A stretch of DNA of 64,000 nucleotides from assembly GCF_028389875.1 (NCBI RefSeq), contig NC_084676.1:9052001-9116000 (forward strand), written 5' to 3'. The DNA is from Rhea pennata (taxonomy: Eukaryota; Chordata; Aves; Rheiformes; Rheidae). Below, one piece after another: positions 26,142 to 36,319 of the stretch. A program made the position numbers and the translations under genes. The first letter of the stretch is position 1. Each line of letters opens with the position of its first letter. The notes beneath the pieces are model-generated. The model did no database searches and was not told the DNA's origin. It was given only the letters and a program-made list of their open reading frames with translations.

Positions 26142-28429
26142 GATTTTCATTTTAAGGCTGTTCTGACGCCCGGTAGCATCTCGTACTCCTGCTCTCGCTC
26201 TCCGCTGCCTGGCGTTCTTCCAGGTGCTGTAAAATAAAAGCATGAAACCTTCACTGCAGCCAAAGTAACTCTATCCAGACTGTAGGTCAGAGGCAGACTA
26301 ACAGCTTGAAAATATATATATTGAGAAATAGGCTATTTTACACTTTGTTTTGGTGCCAGAGGTGGCCACATACATAGACAGAAGGTGCTCTAACACATAG
26401 CAGAGTTCCTAGTAATAAAAATGAAACTTAGAGCAAAGAAGCATAACATCAGAATACGTTGTGCTTTTCTGGAAGCTTTTGTTTGAGAATTTCAAAGAGG
26501 CAGATAACACATTTCCCTCCTCTTTTTAAAGGAAAAGGCAGAGAGGTAAAGAATTTTCCAGAGATGCATAGCAATCTTTGTTAACAGAAATAATCTACCC
26601 AGAAGTTCAAGAGGAGGACATCCGGCACTCACCAGCCCTTCAGAGTCGTCGGAGCCTAGGTGGAAAAGAGCTGCACAGTTGCGCCCGTGACCCAGCTCGG
26701 TCCGAGGTGCCAGCCTAGTCCCAGAGCGGCAACCTCATCCAAGGACAGCAGTTTGGGACTAAAGATAAAATACTGTTCTCAAAAGCACTGACGAGCAAAG
26801 CTGGCATCTCAACACAAAACACCTCGTTATTTACAAACCTAGGAGAAGTCACTGGTTTCACTAAACTTCATGCCCCAAACCCTGCAGTTTTTGAGGAAAA
26901 ATAGGTTGGATAATACACTGGATGAAATATTCGTCATTTCAAAATCTGTAAATTAGATGTTATGCCTGCATAGCACCAAGTACAACCACCGTGGTTCTAA
27001 TTACCAGACAAATCACTTTGGATTTATTTGGAACATTTTAAGTATATTTTTTTATATATTCCAGTAGGATGGGGTAAAATCCCTTCAGGTTCAATTCAAA
27101 GAAACACTTGATTTGAAATAAAATATTTGGAGGTTAGGAGAGAAGGATTCAGATTATATCTTTTATACTACTTTTAAAAACTGATTTTAAGTAAATGCAC
27201 TTAACAGAATAGTTCAGAAAGCATGAATTCTTTTGTTTTATTGCTGTTTATCTTAAATTATAGCAAACTACATGCTTGAAAAGTCTATCTTTGAAATAAG
27301 CATTGAAAAAAAATTGCTTAAAAATCAAGAGCTTTTAGCCCTGAGAAAATAATTTGATTCAGTGGCAAAAAATTTCCACCATCGCAAATTTGAAGTTTTT
27401 AGATTAAAAAAATGCCCAATTTATTCCAGCCAAAAAAAATTGCCCAGCAATTCCCTGGCAGGAAATCAAAGCACTGCTATTAAAGTTCACTAGTGAAGCC
27501 AACAACAGCGGCTTCACTGACATTCCATCTGCGAATGTCGTTTAACTGCCTATGCATACAACAAATGGCTGAAAAAGTTAAAATAAACGATTTGCAGAAT
27601 CACCGGTGCCACTTCCTTGGCTGCAGTATCAACGCGCGCCGCTAACCAGGGCGCCGAGCGCAGAGCGCCCTGCTGCGCACCCACGTCTTTCTGCTGCGAG
27701 TGTTTTCTTACGCTTTTGAACCAGGCAACCAAACAACAGAAATTAAAAACACGCTTCTTCCACTATTCTTCTCACTGAGAAGGAAACCTCTGAGCAAACG
27801 TTTTTGCAAAGTCACTGTCTCGTGATACCCACAGACGGCTCCGTCCCTCTGATTTGATCTGTCTGCCAATTCTCTAAGACTTCTATCACAGGAAAGAACA
27901 AATTAACAAAAGAAACTTCTTGTTAAGGCTCGCAAATACTATGCAGCTTTATCTGCAACTTTGAGATAGGATAACATCATATTTTGCTTTTCTGATTTTT
28001 CTAGTTGATCACTGCAGTATTGTTTGCATTAAACATATATGCCAGAAGGAACCCAGTCTCTCTAAGGTAATAAAGTACCTGGTCTCAAGCATGGGGAAAA
28101 AATAATAAATAAATAAAATGATCATTAAAAAAGCATAATATGATGAAACAAAGAAATGGCGAAGAAGAATAAAGGGTTAAAGTGCCTGGGCCGTGGGACA
28201 GAGTCCACCCTACGTTAAGTGCGTGGCATTTCTATAGCATACCTGGCAGAGGTAGGTGCCATATGGGCACCAGCATGGTCAGCACACGGAGCAGGGGGAC
28301 ATCTGACTTTAGCACTCATTTACCTTGCACTAAGCAATAAGACCTAATAATAAGGAAAAATAAAAATAGTAATTCCCCCTCCTCTGATCACAGTAAATAC
28401 ACCTGAGCTAGCTCTAAGCTTGCTAATTG

Positions 28430-29400
28430 AGGTGCCACTGGGGCAGCGTGACCACGGCGGCCCCGGCCCGCGCCAGAAGGGCTCGTTTGCCCGTTCGGTG
28501 CTGCGATCGCCTCCCTGAAGCAGCTCCCGACGCAGGGCACGCACCCAGGGGAGCGGGGATGGAGGGGAGGCTCCCGGCACCCAGCTGCAGAAATACGAGC
28601 TTTTACGCCTGCTCTGCGCACAGACACGAGGAGGCTCCAGCTCATGCCAGGGCCTACGAGGTGGCATCCAAGCAATTAAGAGCCCTTCCTTGGAAAATGC
28701 AAATCCCAGCTCAGCTTCTGGAAACGCAGACCCATGGCACTGCGTCCCTGAGGCAGTGCGCAGCCCAGGCGCTGGCCAGGCGCTCGCCGGCCTCCCCGCC
28801 ACCCCACCACAGCAGAAACCAGGTCTTCCACTTCCTGGGCGAGCGCTCGACAGCGGCTAGCTGTACTTCTGCCGCCGCCTTCTCTGCATTAAAAGAGAGC
28901 AGCAGCTGTTTCTGCACATTTCATGGAAGACAAATCCCCCCCCCCCCCCCCAAAAAAAAAAAAAAAAAAAAAAAATCAGGCAACACCACACACCCAGAGA
29001 GCACAACCTGCACTGAGTCCCTCAGGGACGGCGGGGAGGACATCCTGGGCCAGCTCCAGGCACGAGGGGTGCCCAGCTCCGCCAAGAGAGGGGCACTTCT
29101 GGGAGCGCGCCTGGCGCTACGGAGAAACTTAACAGCCCCAAGCAGGCACACCAACAAACATGCATTTTACAATTATCATCTCGGATGGAGGAGCCTCCGA
29201 CGGCTGCTGCTTTGGGCAGCTACGCCCCGTCCCCAGCCCTGGGGCCGGACCTGTCCCAGAGGGCTCGCTGGGGCAGGCAGCACAGCTGGGCTTTCTGCAG
29301 GTGCAGCCGGAGCCTGCGGCAAAGGCCAAACCAGCAGAGATGGTCTGCTCTGCCCCCGTAACGCCGGTCGTTTTCAAGGTAAGTTGAACTTTTCGAACTA
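28430..29400. other. GC- and CpG-rich block 2.3-3.3 kb upstream of miR-146a
   Basis: By hand I count 13 CpG in about 110 bases at 28,450-28,560, and further CpG clusters near 28,840 and 29,200. The block is open for 324 codons on the plus strand, but that translation is low in information, spans the C16-A24 tract as a poly-proline and poly-lysine run, and matches no family I know. I therefore treat it as non-coding. It could be an internal promoter or enhancer of the microRNA, or only a GC-rich patch. Confidence 0.4.
28936..28975. repeat. C16-A24 homopolymer tract
   Basis: Sixteen C followed directly by twenty-four A. It is a simple low-complexity tract inside the GC-rich block and a likely place for sequencing-length errors. 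Confidence 0.9.
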
Positions 29401-32400
29401 AGTAGAAGAAAAGGTCAAACTATCTCTCTGAATTTGCCTATTGAGTTTAATACTGTCTCAGCGCATCAGTTCTCTGATCTCAAAAATACATGACGTTAGT
29501 TACAGTCACATTATGTTTTGACCCGTTATCAGCTTCACGTGCACTATATATATTGTATAATTCCTTGTCTGTCCCCTTCCCTCTGAGAGCTCACTTAATC
29601 AAGAATTAAACCTATGCATTTGCAAACATGAAAAAAGTCCATAAAACAATATTGCTCTGCATTTGCAAGAGCAGTACGTGAATCTTTTCAACAGGTCATG
29701 AAACCATAAACCTACTTTTTGAAAAAACATTATTTTTTCACGTTCCAGCAGAGTTACTTAGTACCTCACCAACTTGGAGGTCTTATTACACCAGAAATAA
29801 CTGTCCTTATAAGACAGATACTTAATAGGCAATTATATAAAGTTTTACTGCTATACCAAAAGGCAAATCTTTTTAGAGTGATTAAGTAATGTTAAGTGCC
29901 TGAAGACTATTCTTCCATAAGTTTCCTTTTGAATTAAATATGTTTTAACAGGAAATGAACATAATGATCCTAAAGCTATCAAGTTAATGGAATGTGTAAA
30001 TTCTCTGCATCTTTCTTTCCATACCCTACTTTTATTCTCTATGTTGCCATTAGTACCTTTCTGTTTAAAAGAACATCTAGGTTTGTCTGAATATACAACG
30101 AAGAGTGAGATTTTAATGCTTCTTAACCAGCCAATGATCTACTGCGACTTCACGTGAAATCCAGATACTATTCTAACGAGCTCCTGGGTGGTAATTAATT
30201 AGCACTGATGGGGAACTCGAAATAAAATATGAATTTGGTCACATTTCATTAGGAACACAATGCATCTTCCTCACCCATAGTTAATCGAATACATTTTCCC
30301 CACAGCAAGTGGAAGAATACATATCGCACAGCTATAATGACATCTGGTTAGTGGAAGCAGGAGGGCAACATAGAAGATGAAGACATTTGAGAGATCCTGA
30401 GAGTAAAAAAGGGAAAACTAGCAGCCAGCCAGGACCTCCATGACACCAGAGGTAGCTGCATGCTTAAGCCTGCGAGGTAAAAAACCAGATCGTGGTGCCA
30501 CACTGCATAGCAGGAGCACTGAGCACCCACTTGCCAAGGGCTGTAGGAAAGGGGTGGGGGTCCTGGGCTGAAAGCCTCCACAAGCAGACTGAGTATTTTC
30601 CTCGTCAAGCAGACCTCATTCTATGTGATGGCACTGCCCCATGGAGCTGCAGACAGCACCACCACGCAGGTCAGCACAGCTGCTGTAGTGCCCTTGTCCG
30701 TGAGGAACCTCTGCACAGGGCTGAATCCAGAGCTGCTGCCCATCAGCTATAACAACCCTGCCTAGCTCTTCCCACCACCACATTTTTCCCGCAGACCCAT
30801 TTCCTGAACCTGCTGCTCATTGCTGATCTGGCCCAGCGGCTCCCACCGGCTCAGGGCTGCGCAACCCCCGGCACTCCCCAGCAGCGCTAATCACCTCCCC
30901 AGCCGACTGCCTTGGTGGAGGCGTACACAGTACTAGGTCCTAAGGAGCTGGCCTTTATTTGTCTCTGCTCCAGACTACACGACAGTGCACTGAAATCAAG
31001 CCCTTTCGACATGAACCACATCTCCTACCACCACATAGGCTGAGGGTGAAGCTGCTCAGATCATGAAGCATCTACAAGGGAGCGCTGATGCAGCTGCTTC
31101 TGGTGAACAAGGCAAACACTGCCTATATCTTAACTTACCCAAAATATTGCTCTTCTCTTTAAGTAAAGTCAATGTCCATGTTGCAGGTAAAGAGTGCTGA
31201 CATGCAGAGATACTACTAATTTTTCCCTATTTTATAAAAATCACACTGACTACTGAAAACATCCAAGAGCAGCAGGGCTTCAGTGCAGGCCCAGAAGGAA
31301 AAGTACAGCAAAGCTCTGCTCTTGGCTAAGCTCTGCCAATACCCAGGAGTTCACACGAGACCTAGGCAGGCTGGTGCTAAGCACACCCCACTCCAAGAAG
31401 GTTATGCCCTGGGCTCCCACCACATCACTGAAGGGTATCAGCAACATCAGAGTAGGAGCAGCCCATAGGTGTTTCTTGTCCTGAACCCTCCAAGACGACA
31501 AATTTGTCAGGGCCGTAATACTGTCAGCTCAAGAACTACAGAGACACTTTCATCATCCCCCTACTCCGTCCCCTTCCTCTCCCCCCACCCCAAACAACTG
31601 CAACTGTTAATTTGTCTTTGAGAGAAAAAAAAATACATATTTCACGATGAATCAGTATTAGCCCACACACATATTTTGGGCTTGGCAGAAGCAACTGCAT
31701 TTGTTCCCAATATGCTTTCTGAAACTCCCAGTTATTTCCTGGAGGAATTTTTAATTTCAAGGGGTAGCTCTATTTCTGCTGCTAGTGTCAGTCACAAATA
31801 GCAAGCACTCAATTTCCTCTCCTGCAGAATTATTCCACTCTGCTTATCTGGACGTTCAATTCTGTTGTCTCCATTTTAATCACATTTTCCAACATCACAG
31901 TACTTTGTGCAACAGACCGTTTTCCTTCACGAAAGATAAAAATGATTGCATATGCCATTTCATTTTTTGACTTAAAACTTACTGATGGTGTTTGCATGTT
32001 TTCACAAATTAAAAAATGATACATGACAAAATGCCTACCATGCATAAATTAGGAAAAAAGTATACTTACACCTAGACAGACATGAATGTACACTGCAGCT
32101 GGTTAAAACAGTAATCTGGAAAACTGTTCAATGAAAAACTTAATATATTTAGTCTTGCATTATTAAAACATTCTATCTCAGGAATAATAACAAAGACTCC
32201 TAATTGTGTTATTCTTAGTAATTGTTAGAATATAGTAAGCCACGGTATATCACAGCCCTGGAAACACAACTTCAGCGAGCTTTTTGTACTGAAATACAAA
32301 AGCAACTTTGGGTTCCAACTTTTTTTCTTTTTACGTATTCTCAGATGACAGGATGTAACAGCACAGAGGGACGTGAACAGTCTAGTGCACGTATTTTGCA

Positions 32401-33154
32401 CATTGACACAGCTGCAGTAACAGCTGTGTTAACAGTGCCCAGATGTAAAAAACAGCAAGGATAGTTGGAAAGCTAATTTTCAAGGTGCTAATATGGGACT
32501 CTAGAAGTAATTACCATTAGAAGTAATGAAAACTGAGACATTCAAAGCCCTTGTGGCTCTGTGAGACTCCAGCTCTGTTTTGTGTTTTTTAATTTCAGCA
32601 ATAAGTTTTGCCTCGAAACAAACAAGAAGTTTCACGTGAGCCGACCCCAGCTGCGAGGCTCCAGGGAAGGGCCTACCTCCGAGAGCGCGGGGCTCATCCC
32701 GGGTCCAGCACGCCTTCCTCCCTCGGTTGCTCGCGCTGCAAGGGCTGCCAGTGCCACCAGTGCCACCAGCGCTCTCCCCAGTACATGGAGAGGCAGGCAG
32801 CCCAGTGAGGTAACTGCTGCTCTGGACCCTATTCCTGACAAATGTAAAGGAACGGAGGGAGCCTGAAATGACTGGTTCATCCATATATATCAGACATGAT
32901 CTAACGTACAAAAGCATAGAAAGAGCGGAAAAAGGGGGAGAGAGTAGATAGCTGTTTCTTGCTCCCCTCCAAATTCCATGTTTTTAGTAACTCAAAACAA
33001 CTGGCAGTGTTTCGATTACTGAAATTACGCAGATACACTACTTGTCACTGTATAATTACTGCACTATATATCACTAACGTAAAATGACTGTGCTCTGTAA
33101 AAGTGATTAAAAACAAACTGGTAAATGTTGATTTTAAGTAGCCCTCCCATTATT

Positions 33155-33195
33155 AAAAAAAAAAAAATAAAAAAAAAAATAAAAAAAAAAAAAAA
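33155..33195. repeat. A-rich tract
   Basis: Forty-one bases of A interrupted only by two T. It could be the tail of an old retroposed sequence, but I see no element body next to it. Confidence 0.85.
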
Positions 33196-33616
33196 GATGT
33201 GATCCTAACCCAGCAAGCAGTTTATTTTGAAGAGCACATTACAATAAATAACTGTAATGTTAGTGAGCAGTTAGAGGCCAAAGAGACCTCTTTTTCTTCA
33301 AGCAGGTTTAATATCTAAATGCTTAAAATACAATTATTGTGTTTATATTAGATGCTGTAACCATACTATAGTTACTGAAAATAAAGTGGTTTATGTTTAG
33401 CAAACATGTATCCAACACACACATGTACGTGTTTTGTTTCAATATTAATTCACTGAAATCAACCCAGTATAATTTTAGAATAACAGAACAGCCCAAGTAC
33501 TGTGGAAACTGGCCATAGTCAATTTAGATAAAGATAAATGACAGTTAATAAAACAGCATGAGAGTAATGAACTGTGACCCGGTTAAGGCACCCTGACCAC
33601 TGCAAGCTGTTCAGAG

Positions 33617-33896
33617 CAGTATTTCTCAGCCTGTGGGCTGCAGACCACTGCTGCTCTGTCAAAACCCAGAAACTGCTCCATGACAATCTCATTTAAAAGA
33701 TAAAAAGGCTCATGGACATGCCCACGCTGCTGGCAGAGGTGCACTAGAGCCGACAGAGCTGGGAGCCAGTTCCCGGATACTGCCAGTGACTGCCTGCAGG
33801 TATACACGGCTCCTTTTTGTGCACGTGAAATGGTCCAGGATTTTTTTTCCAAAAAGGATGGGTGATCCTTCCATTAAAAAAGGCCAAGAAGCACTG
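33617..33896 (+). mobile_element. Non-autonomous hAT DNA transposon (Charlie-like)
   Basis: The left end reads CAGTATTTCTCAGCC and the right end, complemented, reads CAGTGCTTCTTGGCC. Both are close to the hAT/Charlie terminal inverted repeat CAGTGGTTCTCAACC. Inside the left end is CTGTGGGCTGCAGACCACTG, like the GTGGGTCGCGACCC segment of these elements. The flanking 8-mers (GTTCAGAG and ATACAGAC) match at five of eight positions, in keeping with a decayed 8-bp target duplication of hAT type. It is about 280 bp long with no transposase, so it is an internally deleted copy. Confidence 0.65.
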
Positions 33897-36132
33897 ATAC
33901 AGACAGTCTCCGGGGCCTGAAGTTGCCTTTCTCTAAGATACACTTGCCCGATACTAAGAACTTTAAAGCCAACTCTCCTTGAGTTCACCAGATCTGATTT
34001 TAAAGAAAAAAATTTTAGATATCATTTGGATTCAGCATGGCCAGATTTAGAATATCTAGCCAAGCAGGTTGAGTACTGCTGAGGAGCGCAACGAAAAGCA
34101 AGGACGTTCTCGGATGCACGCACAGACAGACTTTTAAGATGTGACCTCTAAAGTTGCCAGTGGGATTTGGCCATCCAGTATACACCAAAGGAGCAAAGAC
34201 TCCAAATCCCACATTCAGCTTTGAGAGCATTTTTAGCAGCTCCACGTTCTTCCAACCTGTCTCTAGTGAATCTCCCCATTAAGGCTGTAGGTGGTCACCA
34301 ATGTGTTTGAACCCCCACGTCCCAGGCACAGAGCCTGCTCCCACGGGCAGATCCAAAAAGCTGCAGAAAGGATGGAGAGCAGCTGAAGTCTCCTCAGGAC
34401 ATCAGGGAACGGGCTCAAGAACATTCCACAAACTCTTTTTAAGTAATGAAAAATGTCTTTTCTCCTTTCTTTTTCTCTCTTTTTTTTTTTTTTTTTTAAC
34501 TTATGGGAAAAAGATAGTAATGGAGGTAAATACTTGACCAATAAAAACACATAAAAATATGCTTTTTAATTATCAAAATAATATACATTTTTATCCACAG
34601 TAAAGAAAAAATGAACATCAGCTTCATCAGCTCCTAGATGACTGTGAAAAATACATGATGCTGATAACAGTTTGACCAAAAGCCAAAGGAATTAGCAATT
34701 TTTTCATCCACTAGCCAAAAAGAACAAAATGAGGCAAAAGAAAAATGTCATTTGTCTCAGCCCAGAATGATTTTTTGATATATATTCTTAAGACAAAAAA
34801 CATTCATTTAGGGTTCACCACAAGGTATTCTGTGGCCTAAAACAAAGTACTTCATTTCTTTTTTGCTGTTATTATTGCATGAGGACTATTAAAGTAAGTT
34901 GAAATAGTATATTCAAAGAAAAAAAGTAAAGTTTAATTCTGAAAATGTAAAAATGTTTTTACTTCACATTATTTACCTAATATGATTTCCTGTGCTCACC
35001 TCAGTTTTGTAAATAATTTAATGCATTCCGAACTGTAATTTTCAGCAACCAAACTATTCTTAAAAAAGAGTAACTGTCTGACTCTAGTCGGTGTAACAGA
35101 GGGAGGAACAGGAGCTCCCTTACCGTGCAGATCCAGGAGCCCGTCTCTGCACCTCTCCAGCCCAGCAGGGAACTTGTTGGAAATTCCATCAAGGAAACCT
35201 GTGAGATTTCCTCTGTCCCTTTTCTTGCATGCCATAAAATAAACTCTCGGATGCCTAGGCAAGCTCAGCACACGCAGAGGAACAAGCAGACAAACAATCT
35301 TCAGAAAAGAAAAAGAGCAAAGACTAGACCAAGTATACTGACCATACCAAGCACAGTCAGTTAAAGCCCTTGGCTGCAATCGAACATCGCACTTGCAAAT
35401 CAGTGGCATTTAATGGAGAAAGAAAATAAAAAATACATTTATCAACTAACTCGGGTCATGTGCCTGTTTAAAAAGCAGATAAGTGGGTTAAGACACAGTT
35501 TTTAAATATAAAATTGAATATGCATAAAACACAATGCAAGAAAAACATTAATGCATGTCGGCAGTCCTTAGCTTATGAAATTACCATGGTACTCACAAAG
35601 TCATGACAGCACTGTAGTGACAACAGCAGCAAATTCATGTCTGCTGAACAGAAGCATTAGAAAATATGCAGCTTCCCTGACACAACCATATTTAAAAGTC
35701 ATCTAAGTTTCTCATTGCTTTAGTATAAATTTAACTCCAGATGACTTAAAACACTTGATCTTGATTCTGCTGCTGTTTACAGAATGTAAATCCTCTGAAG
35801 CTGGCAGAATTATACTGCTTTAAAATTGGTGCAATTGAGGAAGAATTTGACTTTTTGATTCAGTCTTTAATGTGCAGTTTACCTTTCGTATGTACAATGC
35901 AAACTGGCTCTCAGGCAGAAGATAAGCATGTAATAAATCAGCTTACAATTTTTCAGCTCTTACTCACAGTAGAATCCCCAAAAGTCATTTTATTTTATCT
36001 TTTTCCCACTCTTCAGCTTTTTCTCTTTCATTTTCCTTCCTTCTCTTCAATCACCACAGGTTTGCATTTCTCATTTTCTATTTTACATCATTCCGCTTTG
36101 TGCTCTACAATGGAAAGACAGAAAGGCAGAAA

Positions 36133-36148
36133 GACAGACAGACAGACA
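36133..36148. repeat. (GACA)4 microsatellite
   Basis: Four tandem GACA units inside the proposed first exon of the miR-146a host transcript, next to further imperfect GAAAGGCA-type repeats at 36,117-36,132. Confidence 0.8.
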
Positions 36149-36230
36149 GGCGAGATACAGCCAGTCCAAGGCAATAATCTCGGACACCCACATTCTGGAA
36201 GATCTGTTTCTCTCTCAAAAACATTTTAAC

Positions 36231-36316
36231 TTTATAAAGGGAGGGAATCAAAACTCATTTGCATAAGGGTTCATTCCAGCTATTCAGCTCACATGTTTAT
36301 AGCTCTGGAAAGTCCC
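36231..36316 (-). promoter_or_regulatory. Candidate NF-kB/octamer/TATA promoter of the miR-146a host
   Basis: Reading the minus strand 5' to 3', the order is GGGACTTTCC at 36,316-36,307 (exact kB site), ATGCAAAT at 36,264-36,257 (exact octamer) and TATAAAG ending near 36,230. The octamer is about 20 bp before the TATA box and the kB site about 70 bp before it, which predicts a start near 36,205. miR-146a is an established NF-kB target, and work on its human promoter reported both NF-kB and octamer sites. The cluster is on the right strand, 10.2 kb upstream of the microRNA. Weaker kB-like words lie near 36,521 and 36,607. The element could also be an enhancer. Confidence 0.5.
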
Positions 36317-36319
36317 TTT

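Larger units (their letters stand above)
25190..26226 (-). ncRNA. Proposed host-gene last exon containing miR-146a
   Basis: The minus strand has a clean acceptor, TGCTTTTATTTTACAG, with its AG at 26,227-26,228, so the exon starts at 26,226. The microRNA hairpin begins about 85 bases further on. The first 80 bases of the exon are GC- and CpG-richer than the intron. In humans miR-146a also lies near the start of its exon. The 3' end is uncertain and set here by the AATAAA at 25,189. Confidence 0.5.
26235..35880 (-). other. Proposed intron of the miR-146a host transcript
   Basis: No coding exon is supported in this stretch. It contains the GC-rich block at 28.43-29.4 kb, a C16-A24 tract, an A-rich tract at 33,155-33,195, the hAT element at 33,617-33,896, and a T/C tract at 34,457-34,497. 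If the promoter proposal is wrong, this is plain intergenic sequence. Confidence 0.4.
25170..36205 (-). ncRNA. Proposed miR-146a host lncRNA (transcription unit)
   Basis: Inferred, not seen as a transcript. On the minus strand I connect a promoter-like cluster at 36,231-36,316, a first exon from about 36,205, and a last exon beginning at 26,226. Two first-exon donors are possible: CTACT/GTGAGT (exon end 35,968, the better one) or GAAAG/GTAAAC (exon end near 35,884). The last exon carries pre-miR-146a and may end after the AATAAA at 25,189-25,194. In humans miR-146a lies in the second exon of a two-exon-type lncRNA (MIR3142HG) running in the same direction as PTTG1, and both genes point the same way here. 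The exon-1 choice is the weakest link. Confidence 0.4.

Noticed and set aside
28427..29401. Longest open frame in the window (324 codons, plus strand)
   Set aside because: It lies in a GC-rich block, reads through a C16-A24 tract as a proline and lysine run, has no recognisable domain, and other frames on both strands are open over the same interval. Composition explains it.
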